NCBI GenBank assembly: GCA_024276335.1
Contig: JAJRXL010000058.1
Location: 1-9,067, forward strand
Source of the DNA: Bacteroidota bacterium
GTDB taxonomy: Bacteria > Bacteroidota > Ignavibacteria > SZUA-365 > JAADGX01
Reading direction: 5' to 3'
DNA: 9,067 nt
Position numbers and translations under genes: made by a program. This document shows positions 1 through 8,500 of the stretch, in pieces (the first letter of the stretch is position 1; each line of letters starts with the position of its first letter). The notes beneath the pieces are model-generated. The model saw only the letters and a program-made list of their open reading frames with translations, was not told the origin of the DNA and ran no database searches.

Positions 1-2636
1 CATCCCGCGTCATTGATTTCGACATTACGGAATCCTGTGAGCCCAATGTCTTTTTCACCGTGGCGGGCATGTGGGACGATCAGTTCTACCAGAAATCGAA
101 AAAGGTGCTTGTCCTGCCGCGGGAAAAGTTTTTGCGAGTGTCGGTTGAAAGTGATCGCGGGCAATATGAACCCGGCGCAACAGGTTCCCTTGATGTGCGG
201 GTCGCCGATTATCATGGACACCCCGTGGCAGGAGCGGAAATATCCATCGGTGTTGTGGACGAATCGTTGTACGCGTTGTACCCCGAGCAGACGGTCGCGA
301 TTGAGAAGGCGTTCTACCCCTTGCGCTGGAACAGGGTCGAGACGTCGAGTAGTACGTACTTCTACTTTCGCGGTGAGATCATCAGGGCCGGCGATCTGCG
401 TACGGCCATGCGGGATCCGTTTTCCCGTGAAGAAGACCCCATGTGGCGTGAGCGCCTAGCGTTCGGCGATGTGAAAGGCGACCTGTTGGAGAAGCCCTCC
501 GTGCGCAAGGATTTTCGCGACATGATATTGTGGTTACCCCAGGTTCGCACGGATTCGGATGGCAAGGCCCGTGTCCGGGTGAAGTACCCGGATAACCTGA
601 CATCGTGGCGAGCGACGGTTCGGGCGGTAACATTTGATACAAGGGTGGGCTCCGGTTCCGGAAAGTCTATCACCCGCAAGGACTTTCTCGTCCGTCTTGA
701 GACGCCGCGCGTGCTCCGGGAAGGAGACGATGTAACGATTGCCACCACCGTGCATAACTATCTGGACTCGGACAAAGACGTTTCTGTAAAACTGGGGGGA
801 GACAACGTTAAAATAGCCGGAGGGGAACGCACCGTGATCATACCCGCAAACGGTATAAAACGTATCGATTGGCACGTCACGGCGGGAGCGTTTGGCGATG
901 CCCGTCTCACGGTTACGGCACAGACCGCCGGCGCATCGGATGGGATGCAAGTATCGGTTCCCGTTCTTCCCAAGGGGATGCCACGCGTCGAGACGCTGTC
1001 CTATGAGGGGAGAGAAGACCGCTTCTCGGACACGCTCGTTGTTACACTTCCCGAAAACGCCCGGCTGGAAACGGCGGCGTTGACCATCGGTTATTCGCCT
1101 TCGGTTGCCTCGTCGCTCCTTCTCGCCCTGGATGACCTGGTGGGGTATCCGTATGGTTGTGTCGAACAGACCATGAGCAGGTTTTTACCTACCATCCTCG
1201 TTGCAAGGGCTTTCCGGAAGTTGGACATTCCGGTATCCCGTAACAATGTGGAGGCTTTACCCGAGATGGTGCGCTCCGGGCTGGGGCGGTTGTACGGGTT
1301 CCAGCATTACGATGGCGGATGGGGATGGTGGAAGCGCGATGAAAGCGATCCGTACATGACAGGGTACGTTGTTTATGGAATGCTGCTGGCAAAGCAAAGT
1401 GGTTTTAACGTGGATTCCAGGGTATTGAACCGGGGAGTGAAAGCCGTGACCGGGTGGTTGCAAAGGAAGGATCTGGATCCAACGACTGAAGCATACTTGT
1501 GGTACGTTCTCAGCATGTGCCGGGATTTCTATTCGGCTGGCCGGTGGAGGATATTGACGGAAACACTGGCCGGCCGTGATCCGTTGCGTTTAAACAACTA
1601 TGCCCTCGCATTGTACTCCCTGGCGTATTCCGGGATGGGGTTGGAACGCGAAGCGTACCGTTCTCTCGGGTTACTGTGGAACGGCAGGATGCAGGATCAG
1701 ACGGGGATGCACTGGCAGGGGAAATCGTGGTATTACAACTGGCAGGATGACGAGATCGAAACGACGGCCTATGCTTTGAAGGCCCTGACAGCCCTGGATG
1801 CGCAAAAGTACCGGCGCGCTATTTCACGTGCGATGCGATGGCTCATGATGCAACGGCGGGGAAACGGGTGGCGCTCTACACGGCAAACATCAACAGTGAT
1901 ATCGGCGGTAACCGATTACCTCCTGGCTTTTCCGGAATTGAAACCCGAATACCACCTGGCTATTTCGATCAATGGCTCCCGGGCACTGTCGAAAGACATG
2001 AAGGCGAACGACGTGTATCGACAAGTCGATCCGCTGCCGGTTGAAAAGAACGTTTTGAAGAAAGGGAACAACGTCGTGCGGATCGAAAAGGACGGGCCTG
2101 GAACTGTGTATATAACCGCCCGCTTGCGGTACTACACCCGGGAAGACCCTGTACAAGCCCGTGCACGCGGCTTCCGGGTGGGACGCGAATATTACCGGCT
2201 TGAGCCTGTTTCGACGGGCGGCACTATCTCCTATCGTTCCCGGCCCCTGCGGGGGCGCCTGAAAGTCGGCGATTTGGTGCTTGTGAAGTTGCGTATCGAA
2301 TCCAAGAAGGATCAGGAATACGTGATGCTGGAAGATCCCTATCCCGGTGGTGTGGAGGTTTTGCGATCGGTTTCCGGGTATCGTATTGTCGATGCCAGTG
2401 GAAAAGCGTCCAATGCGACGAGGGCGTGGTGGATTCAGCGCGAAATAAAAGACGAAAAAGTGGCGTTCTTTTTCCGTCGTCTCGAAGCCGGAAAACATGT
2501 TCTTCAATACATCGTGCGGGCGTACATCCCCGGTCGTTACACGGCGGCGCCGACAGTGGCTTCGCTTATGTACTACCCGGAATACGGGGGGAACAGCATG
2601 CAAGCTCTGCTGGAAATAATGGCAAGGCATCGATGA
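1..2636 (+). CDS. Bacterial alpha-2-macroglobulin family protein, C-terminal part (5' end off window)
   Basis: The frame is open from the window edge (first full codon at 3) to TGA at 2634-2636, giving 877 visible codons; full-length bacterial family members are usually about twice this, so the N-terminal half and signal sequence lie upstream. The internal ATG at 60 is not the true start. Numbering from base 3: a bait-region type domain with VVDESLYAL at about 84-92; the macroglobulin core with WLPQVRTDSDGKA and PDNLTSWRA from about 170; the thioester domain with GCVEQ, Cys386 and Gln389 (nt 1158-1169), then DGGWGWW from 437 and ETTAYALKAL near 586; and a C-terminal receptor-binding-like beta domain with YVMLEDPYPGG from 773. 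Known family role: a periplasmic or surface protease trap that captures attacking proteases covalently through the Cys-Gln thioester. CVEQ is an accepted bacterial variant of CGEQ. Family assignment is firm; the physiological target is unknown. No pbpC-type partner follows downstream; the upstream side cannot be seen. Confidence 0.95.
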   Translation, partial: SRVIDFDITESCEPNVFFTVAGMWDDQFYQKSKKVLVLPREKFLRVSVESDRGQYEPGATGSLDVRVADYHGHPVAGAEISIGVVDESLYALYPEQTVAIEKAFYPLRWNRVETSSSTYFYFRGEIIRAGDLRTAMRDPFSREEDPMWRERLAFGDVKGDLLEKPSVRKDFRDMILWLPQVRTDSDGKARVRVKYPDNLTSWRATVRAVTFDTRVGSGSGKSITRKDFLVRLETPRVLREGDDVTIATTVHNYLDSDKDVSVKLGGDNVKIAGGERTVIIPANGIKRIDWHVTAGAFGDARLTVTAQTAGASDGMQVSVPVLPKGMPRVETLSYEGREDRFSDTLVVTLPENARLETAALTIGYSPSVASSLLLALDDLVGYPYGCVEQTMSRFLPTILVARAFRKLDIPVSRNNVEALPEMVRSGLGRLYGFQHYDGGWGWWKRDESDPYMTGYVVYGMLLAKQSGFNVDSRVLNRGVKAVTGWLQRKDLDPTTEAYLWYVLSMCRDFYSAGRWRILTETLAGRDPLRLNNYALALYSLAYSGMGLEREAYRSLGLLWNGRMQDQTGMHWQGKSWYYNWQDDEIETTAYALKALTALDAQKYRRAISRAMRWLMMQRRGNGWRSTRQTSTVISAVTDYLLAFPELKPEYHLAISINGSRALSKDMKANDVYRQVDPLPVEKNVLKKGNNVVRIEKDGPGTVYITARLRYYTREDPVQARARGFRVGREYYRLEPVSTGGTISYRSRPLRGRLKVGDLVLVKLRIESKKDQEYVMLEDPYPGGVEVLRSVSGYRIVDASGKASNATRAWWIQREIKDEKVAFFFRRLEAGKHVLQYIVRAYIPGRYTAAPTVASLMYYPEYGGNSMQALLEIMARHR

Positions 2637-2708
2637 TTTACCGCAACCGGAGCCCAAACGCAGGGCAAAATAAAACCATGTAAAAATCGGACATGCAATG
2701 GATATGGC

Positions 2709-2740
2709 TTGACATTGCTTCAATCTTTTGTATATATTTC
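2709..2740 (+). promoter_or_regulatory. Putative Bacteroidota-type promoter for the beta-barrel/OmpA/VWA unit
   Basis: TTGACA lies at 2709-2714 and TATATTTC at 2733-2740. Read as a Bacteroidota promoter this is TTG, 21 nt, then TAnnTTTN, close to the published -33/-7 consensus (TTTG, 19-21 nt, TAnnTTTG). Read as sigma70 it is a perfect -35 with TATATT at 2733-2738 and an 18-nt spacer. Either way transcription would begin near 2745-2748 and leave a leader of roughly 178 nt before the ATG at 2924. It lies in the AT-richer gap between the macroglobulin gene and the barrel gene. No start site has been measured. Confidence 0.6.
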
Positions 2741-2750
2741 ACTAGATTTG

Positions 2751-2792
2751 GTGGAAAGCTTGAGGATGGAAAGAGTACTGTTCGATTTCCAC
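2751..2792 (+). repeat. Inverted repeat at the predicted 5' end of the leader
   Basis: GTGGAAA at 2751-2757 is the exact reverse complement of TTTCCAC at 2786-2792, with a 28-nt loop. A second GGAAA at 2768-2772 could pair with the same 3' arm (TTTCC) using a 13-nt loop, so two alternative stems share one arm. The repeat starts a few bases after the predicted transcription start. No T-run follows, so it does not look like a terminator. It could be a 5'-end stabilising stem, an operator-like site, or chance in AT-rich DNA. Confidence 0.35.
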
Positions 2793-2854
2793 AGCAAACC
2801 GCTCTCAATTACATAACTGTAAAAACAGAAACAAACTTGCCCGGAATGGACACA

Positions 2855-2878
2855 ATGGTGGATTGGGCAATCCGCCGT
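2855..2878 (+). repeat. Stem-loop in the leader of the beta-barrel gene
   Basis: As RNA, bases 2855-2864 pair with 2869-2878 in a continuous 10-bp stem: eight Watson-Crick pairs plus two G-U pairs (2856/2877 and 2859/2874), closed by a GGGC tetraloop at 2865-2868. The same GGGC, or the longer GGGCAA at 2865-2870, is complementary to TTGCCC at 2837-2842. A pseudoknot or a competing stem is therefore possible. The hairpin ends 45 nt before the ATG at 2924 and has no following T-run, so a terminator is unlikely. Pairing was worked out by eye; no energy was computed. Confidence 0.4.
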
Positions 2879-2913
2879 AACCAATTTGAAAATTCTTATC
2901 GTTAATTGATACC

Positions 2914-2917
2914 AGGA
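2914..2917 (+). promoter_or_regulatory. Weak ribosome binding site (AGGA) fixing the barrel start
   Basis: AGGA sits 6 nt before the ATG at 2924. It supports that ATG over the in-frame TTG at 2906, which lies upstream of this site and would put six extra residues in front of the signal peptide. Confidence 0.5.
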
Positions 2918-2923
2918 TTTGCA

Positions 2924-3805
2924 ATGAAACACTTGATTATGCGATCGTCGCTGACGATAGCTGTCTGTTTATTGTTCAGCACAATGGCGTTTTCCCAGTG
3001 GCGTGTCGACGTCACCGCGCCGAGCAATCCGTTTAATCCGCACGGTCCGGCTCCTCTTCCGCCAGGTGGCGAGACCATCCACCTTCCGGGCATGAGTTCC
3101 GTCTATGTATCAGGGTTTCTGGGAGCGAACTATAATCACAACCTTGGAGCCTTCTCCGCGACGTGCGAATGCAGCTTCGAAGCCGGGTGGAGTCTGGCGA
3201 ACTGGGGCCTCGCCGTCGGCGGCGATATTACCTACGCATTTAATCGATCATGGGCGCTGATGCTGAAGGTGTTGTACGATGACAAGCACACGACCGAGTC
3301 GTTTGAGCGGGATATCGAGACGCCGATCCGGGTTGGCGGACAGGTTATTCTCCGGGATGTGCATTATACGGAAAGAGCAAGCGTTAGCCTTGCCTACGGC
3401 ACCGTGGGCTTGTTCGGGCGATGGCAGCCGCGGCTTGCGCGATGGTACGTGTTCCTGGGTCCGACCGTCGGCCTGAATCTTTCCAATGAAATCGAGCACA
3501 GGCAATTTATCGAGACTGCGGAACTGACGTATATAGAGGACGGAAACACGGAACGCATCGTGGCACAGAAAGCCATAAATGATTTGCCGCTGATGTCGGA
3601 TTACACGAATTATCGGCTGGAAGGCGCAATCGGGGGAGGATATGATTACATGTTGTCTCCGCGCTTGTTCCTCTCGCCCGAGATCATGGTCAGTTATCCG
3701 ATCACCAGGATTGCAAAGGCGACCAAGTACACTACCGGTGAAATTGTGGATTGGAAAGTTATGACCATCCGGTTCTCGGTAGGAATTAAATACGAGGCGT
3801 TCTAA
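2924..3805 (+). CDS. Probable outer-membrane beta-barrel protein (PorT-like / generic OMP)
   Basis: This is a 293-aa protein. The ATG at 2924 gives a clean Sec signal peptide: Lys2 and Arg7, a hydrophobic stretch at about 9-23, and a probable cut after AFS (residue 24) just before Gln25. A proline-rich segment rich in NP, GP and PP follows (about 30-50). From about residue 60 the chain alternates aromatic/hydrophobic and polar residues in short segments, for example SVYVSGFLGANYNHNLG, WYVFLGPTVGLNLS and the final strand MTIRFSVGIKYEAF. The last residue is Phe, as is typical for proteins inserted by the BAM machinery. The length suits a small 8-12 strand barrel. I cannot assign a specific family; it resembles the loose Bacteroidota 'outer membrane beta-barrel / PorT-like' group and lacks an obvious PorP/SprF N-terminal signature. 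It is first in the unit, 81 nt before the OmpA lipoprotein, which suggests a shared envelope function. Function unknown. Confidence 0.7.
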   Translation: MKHLIMRSSLTIAVCLLFSTMAFSQWRVDVTAPSNPFNPHGPAPLPPGGETIHLPGMSSVYVSGFLGANYNHNLGAFSATCECSFEAGWSLANWGLAVGGDITYAFNRSWALMLKVLYDDKHTTESFERDIETPIRVGGQVILRDVHYTERASVSLAYGTVGLFGRWQPRLARWYVFLGPTVGLNLSNEIEHRQFIETAELTYIEDGNTERIVAQKAINDLPLMSDYTNYRLEGAIGGGYDYMLSPRLFLSPEIMVSYPITRIAKATKYTTGEIVDWKVMTIRFSVGIKYEAF

Positions 3806-3870
3806 GTACGGCAAAGGGGGGTGCTTCCGTCAATGGTTATTTTTTCATCGCTCTCATCAGACAGTTTTTC

Positions 3871-3875
3871 GAGGA
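3871..3875 (+). promoter_or_regulatory. Ribosome binding site (GAGGA) fixing the OmpA lipoprotein start
   Basis: GAGGA precedes the ATG at 3887 by 11 nt, slightly long but workable. Together with the lipoprotein signal that begins exactly at this ATG, it argues against the in-frame GTG at 3821, whose 22 extra residues would bury the signal peptide. Confidence 0.5.
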
Positions 3876-3886
3876 ATGTAAACGAT

Positions 3887-5494
3887 ATGATCAAGCAATT
3901 ACTCGCGGTTTCGGTTGTTTTCGCTTTCACGATGGTTATTTTTGCCGGTTGCTCCGGGAGTACGGAAGACTTAGCGGTCACCACAACCGGAACCGTCGAA
4001 AATCTCGGTCAAACAGTCAATTCCGCATTCAACGATTACGCGCCTGCGGTCACGGCGAATGGAACGCTCTTTTTCACCTCCCGTCGGCCAAATCCCAAGG
4101 GACTCGACTATGGTGATGACGTGTACCGGGTCAACCATATCGGCGTTGACTGGGAAAAACCGCAGTACCTGAGTGAACTCGTCAATACGCCGGAATCCCA
4201 AGGCGCCATCAGTATTACACCGGATGGGCGGGAACTGTATATCGCGTTGTGCTCTCAACCCGACGGGTTCGGCGCCTGTGACATCTACGTGGCAAAATGG
4301 AACGCGCGGGGCACCGAGTGGATGGAAGCCCGCAACATCGACAATCCCGAACACAAGCGTTTGGATGTGCGCGAGGATAATTTCAACCAGGTAAATACGA
4401 GTTACTGGGAATCCCAACCGTCGATTTCGCCCGACGGGCAACAGCTGTATTTTGCTTCTGATCGTCCCGGTGGCTATGGTGGTACAGATCTCTGGGTATC
4501 GACGCGCAAAGATGATGGAACATGGGGCGTTCCACGCAACCTGGGCCCCGATATCAATACGAAAGGAGACGAAATAACGCCCTCGATTTCGTTCGATGGG
4601 CGCACGCTCTTTTTCGCTTCCGACGGTATGCCGGACAAAGGTCCTTCAGCAGGCGGATTTGATATCTACGTCACCCGCTGGCAAGGCAACCGCTGGTCGA
4701 AACCTTTGAATCTCGGCTATCCTATCAACAGCGCCGGGAACGACGCGTACATCTCTTCCACTCTCACCGGGGACACACTGTACTTTGCTTCCGACCGCGA
4801 GGGGGGCTACGGCGGGTACGATCTGTACCTTATGCTAAATCCGCCCATTCCGCAAATGCCGGTTATCACCGTGAACGGCGTTGTGACGGATGCCCAAACC
4901 GGTCAGCCTCTTGCCGGAACCCCTGTTATCATCGAGGATTTCGGCACGGGTGAAACGATGGTGAAATACCAGAGCCTGGAAAGCGGGCAGTTCCAGTTTG
5001 TGCTGCCTGCCGGAAAAACCTACCGGTTGAGCGCAGAGCGAAACGGGTATCTCTTCCATTCCGAAGTGTTCGATGTTCCGGAAAACACGTTGTATAAGAG
5101 ATTCGAGAAGAATATCGCCCTGCAGCCCATTCCGGTCAAGATCAGTGTGCCTCTGAAAACCCAACTCACCGTGTTGTTTGATTTCGACAAGGCCGACCTT
5201 CGTCCCGAGTCCAAGCCGGAGCTTGAAAGGGCCATTCGGTTTATTCAGCAGAACCCGGGCAAGAAATTTGAAATTGCCGCCCATACGGACGCGCTGGGAA
5301 CCGATGAATATAACCTGGATCTCTCGGAGCGTCGTGCCGCCGCAGTGCGTGATTACCTGGTCAAGCACGGAGTTCCACCGGATATTATCATTGCAAAGGG
5401 GTACGGTGAATCGCAGCCCATCGCGGACAACGATACGCCCGAAGGCCGTCAACTTAACCGCCGGGTGGAGTTGAAGGTTGTCGATTCGTTTTAA
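3887..5494 (+). CDS. OmpA-family lipoprotein: PD40 propeller - CRD - OmpA C domain (PorE-like, no TPR)
   Basis: This is a 535-aa protein. The N-terminus is a lipoprotein signal ending in IFAGC with the lipidated Cys at residue 22 (nt 3950-3952); the next residues are Ser-Gly, not Asp, consistent with an outer-membrane lipoprotein. Five PD40/WD40-like propeller repeats start near residues 49, 109, 179, 233 and 290, each with a hydrophobic-strand pattern such as SISPDGQQLYFASD. Next is a carboxypeptidase-regulatory-like beta domain from about 329 (GVVTDAQTGQPLAG). The last part, about 425-535, is an OmpA peptidoglycan-binding domain: FDFDKADL at 431-438, Asp468 and Arg483 at the places of E. 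coli OmpA Asp271 and Arg286, and a closing NRRVEL. Role: anchors the outer membrane, or a complex on its inner face, to peptidoglycan. The order propeller-CRD-OmpA matches type IX secretion protein PorE except that PorE has N-terminal TPRs, absent here. Many PorE-like paralogues are not secretion components, so no symbol is given. Confidence 0.92.
   Translation: MIKQLLAVSVVFAFTMVIFAGCSGSTEDLAVTTTGTVENLGQTVNSAFNDYAPAVTANGTLFFTSRRPNPKGLDYGDDVYRVNHIGVDWEKPQYLSELVNTPESQGAISITPDGRELYIALCSQPDGFGACDIYVAKWNARGTEWMEARNIDNPEHKRLDVREDNFNQVNTSYWESQPSISPDGQQLYFASDRPGGYGGTDLWVSTRKDDGTWGVPRNLGPDINTKGDEITPSISFDGRTLFFASDGMPDKGPSAGGFDIYVTRWQGNRWSKPLNLGYPINSAGNDAYISSTLTGDTLYFASDREGGYGGYDLYLMLNPPIPQMPVITVNGVVTDAQTGQPLAGTPVIIEDFGTGETMVKYQSLESGQFQFVLPAGKTYRLSAERNGYLFHSEVFDVPENTLYKRFEKNIALQPIPVKISVPLKTQLTVLFDFDKADLRPESKPELERAIRFIQQNPGKKFEIAAHTDALGTDEYNLDLSERRAAAVRDYLVKHGVPPDIIIAKGYGESQPIADNDTPEGRQLNRRVELKVVDSF
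4031..4855 (+). repeat. Five PD40-type propeller repeats within the OmpA lipoprotein
   Basis: The repeats are visible in the translation as recurring 'S-I-(S/T)-x-D/T-G-x-x-L-(Y/F)-F-A-S-D' units starting near nt 4031, 4211, 4421, 4583 and 4754. Units 3 and 5 are the closest pair: LYFASDRPGGYGGTDLW and LYFASDREGGYGGYDLY. The second unit is followed by a longer insert containing several charged residues (about residues 140-172). Five blades would need a sixth element from flanking sequence to close a common six-bladed propeller; whether that exists cannot be told from sequence alone. Confidence 0.8.
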
Positions 5495-5554
5495 CTTCCA
5501 GCGCTCTCGCAAAGTGAATGAATGTTGAAAATATATATGAAACGCCTATCAGCC

Positions 5555-5560
5555 AGGAGG
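5555..5560 (+). promoter_or_regulatory. Strong Shine-Dalgarno site (AGGAGG) for the VWA protein
   Basis: A perfect AGGAGG lies 7 nt before the ATG at 5568. It is much stronger than the sites of the two preceding genes and fixes the start. It suggests high or independent translation of the last gene. Such strong sites are uncommon in classical Bacteroidia, which bears on the taxonomic guess. Confidence 0.85.
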
Positions 5561-5567
5561 CCAGACT

Positions 5568-8500
5568 ATGAGACCTGAACGACATTTTCCATGGATAGGA
5601 AAGCGCTTCTTGCTCTTCGCGCTGTTCGCGGTGTTTGGTGTTGTCGTCCCCGCCGTCGCTCAGCCGCCGAGACTTGATTTCCGGCGCATCGACGCCTTCC
5701 AGTTCCCGGATATTACCCTGTATGTATCGGTAAAGTGTAATGGAGAAGCGCGATTCAATTTGACGCGGGATAATTTTACCATCAAGGAAAACGGGAAAGT
5801 CATTACGGACTTCGAGGTCATTTGTCCGGATCCCTTGGTGCACTGCTGTATTTCGGTTGCCCTGGTGTTTGACCGCAGTGGAAGTATGCAAGGAAACGGT
5901 ATTCAACAGGAGAAGAACGCGGGGAAAGCATTCGTCGACATGATGGATGGCTTGTGCGATGAAGCGACGGTCGTGAGCTTTGCAAGTAATGTTAGTGTCG
6001 ACGTCTTCATGACCACGGATAAGGACCTCCTGAAAGCCGGTATCGATGGCATGGTCGCCAGTGGCGCGACTGCATTGTGGGATGGCGCCGGCACCGGTGT
6101 TATGGAGTTGATCAATAATGGGGTCAACGAGTGCCGGGCGGTAATTCTCCTGACTGATGGCGGTGAGAATTCAAGTACGCAGTACACGCTGGACGACGTT
6201 ATTGCCCTGGCCCAGGCAAATAAAATTCGCGTCTTCACCATCGGGTTGGGCAACGGTGTGGTAGAAGCGCCGCTGAAACAGCTTGCTCGCGAGACCGGCG
6301 GCATCTATTACCACGCTCCTTCCGGTGACCAGTTGGAAGCAATCTATCGGGAAATATCGACCATCATCAGTCAATACTTCCAGGAATGCCAGATAATTTA
6401 CAAGAGTGACTGCCCCGACGGGTCCGTGAGGACGCTCGAGGTAACGGTTGGCTCTCCCGTGCCTATCGGACCTGATCCGCGGCTGAAGCAGGGGCCGTGC
6501 CCGGGAACGGATACGAAGGTGAAAATCTACAAAGCGCCGTTCGATCCTTCCCAATTCAAGGATATCAATATCAAGCTGGGTGAAGTCGATGTTCTTGGCG
6601 GTGAAGAAGTAGAAGTGCCTCTGATCCTGGAAGATTACATAGACGACTTTTTCAACAAGGCTACGTTCAAGGTCATGTTCGATGAGACGTGCGCGAAATT
6701 CGTGAAGATTACAACTAGCGGATTCCTCTTGAATGGCGTGCCGATCTCATGGAAACCAATTACCGGTGGAATCGAATTTACGATCGAGCAAGGAATTGAT
6801 ATCAACGGTCAGGGAACATTAGCGATGCTCACGTTCGAGGCGAGCGACCCCGAGTGGCCGAGTCCCGGCGATATCTGTTGCGATCTCACGCTCGAAGATT
6901 GGAATTTTGAAGCCGGATGCCTCAACCCGATCCTCCATCCCGGTAAGATTTGCATAGAAGCGCGCAAACCCGATGTGAAATGCGATTTGAACCTGCCGCA
7001 GGAGTTAACCTGGGAACGCGACAGTAAGGATTACACCCCCAATCCTTTCACCGTCCAGGGGGTGTTCGTGAACTTCGGCAACCGCGAAGCGCGTAACGGT
7101 CGCGTCAGGATACTCTATGACCCGGCAGACCTCACGCTGGTCAGCCCGCAGGTTGACGAACAACCATTGACCCCGAAGGACATAAAGGAAAACGGCGGAC
7201 AGGCTGTCGGTCGGTGGTTGGTTCGCGCGTTACATCGCGACACGGGCGATTCCGTGGAAATATGTCTCATCGCGGAGTTCGATAATCAAGACCCCGTGAA
7301 ATGTTGTGCCAAGATATGGATTCCGCCTACGGAACCTCAGTTAAAATGCAAGGTGATTGTTCCGCAGATCAAGGCGAACAAGCAGACGCTGAAGTATGAG
7401 CCGATGCCGTTTACGATTACGGTCGATGTGGAAAATACCGGCGGGATGCGGACGGACACGGTGTACGCAACCATTCACTTGGAGCCGGATCTCAGTCTCG
7501 CGCGTAAGCCGGGAAATACCCAGATCAAGAATGTCATTCCGTACTTCCTCGGTCCGGGCGAGCGTGGCACTGCCAGTTGGCTGGTAACTCATCCGATTAC
7601 CCTCGATATGAAACAATACTCGGTCAAGGTCACGATTCGTACGAGTAATTCGGATTCCGTGGAATGCGAAGGCCAGTTGATTATTCCGCAGATGGAGGGG
7701 CCACGGCTGCAATGCCAGGCTTCGACGCTTGACTCATTGCGGTATGATGAGGCGAATGATGTATACGTGCCGAACCCATTCCTGACGACCGTCTCGATTG
7801 CCAATTACGGCACGCTAGCCGCGGACAGTGTTCGCGCGCGGATCATATTGCCTCCGGGCTTCGTACTCGATCCGGCATCCCAATCCGATACCATGTACTT
7901 CAATCCCATGAAGGTGGATAGTTGGAAACAGGGAATGCCTGAAAACAAGTTGACCTGGACGGTGCGATATACAAGGAAGCTTGCCAAGAGGAAATGCTTC
8001 CCCATCGAATTCGAAATTATGGCCATAAACCCGGTGGGGTTGCCGGTCGATCCGGTTTATTGCGAAACGGAAATCTGCATTCCCAAGGCGGGCGATCCCA
8101 AGGTCAAGTGCCAAATCATCGTCCCTGACAGCGTGCACCTTAATGCAACCGAAACCGGTCTGGAGCCCAACCCGTTCGAGATCAAGTACATCCTCTGGAA
8201 CGAGGGACGGCAACCATCGACCGTTACACACGCACAGTTGATGATGCCGATAAACATGGGGCTTTCTATTCAACAACCACCGACGGGAGCAATCCAAACG
8301 TTGAACAGAACACTCCAGCCGGGTGATACGATTGTTCTAACCTGGACGATCATGGTATCGGTATCCAAGGATCGGAGGGACCCGAATTTCCGCGTGATCG
8401 CATATACCCTCGATGGACGGGATATTGAATGCAGCGACAATGTACCGATTTCACCGCTCTCGGTTGCTTTGTCGTGCAAAGCCAGCGGGCCGGATACATT

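Noticed and set aside
13..459. 148-aa + strand open frame in another phase over the macroglobulin gene
   Set aside because: It overlaps the well-supported macroglobulin frame completely; Arg/Ser/Pro/Cys-rich shadow translation.
2652..2666. Possible terminator after the macroglobulin gene (GCCC...GGGC)
   Set aside because: The stem is only 4 bp, and A-rich rather than T-rich sequence follows on the + strand.
1890..2723. 277-aa reverse-strand open frame under the macroglobulin gene
   Set aside because: It lies almost wholly antisense to a firmly identified gene, has no recognisable domain, and its Cys/His/Pro/Arg-rich composition is typical of antisense shadow translation.
2693..2905. 70-aa + strand open frame in the gap before the barrel gene
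   Set aside because: It has no ribosome binding site, its start lies upstream of the predicted promoter, and the protein has no recognisable pattern. A 19-aa in-frame tail from ATG 2846 also lacks a good ribosome site; a leader peptide cannot be excluded but is unsupported.
3248..3814. 188-aa reverse-strand open frame under the barrel gene
   Set aside because: It is antisense to a well-formed exported-protein gene; composition is shadow-like and no domain is visible.
3808..3848. Possible terminator between the barrel and OmpA genes (ACGG...CCGT followed by a T-rich stretch)
   Set aside because: The stem is only 4 bp with a poor inner match, and the T-run is several bases away. Read-through into the OmpA gene is more likely.
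3821..3886. GTG start at 3821 for the OmpA lipoprotein
   Set aside because: It would add 22 residues before a perfect lipoprotein signal peptide, and the better ribosome site lies downstream, before the ATG at 3887.
4835..5512. 225-aa reverse-strand open frame under the OmpA lipoprotein gene
   Set aside because: It is antisense to the conserved CRD and OmpA domains with no domain, signal or plausible translation start of its own.
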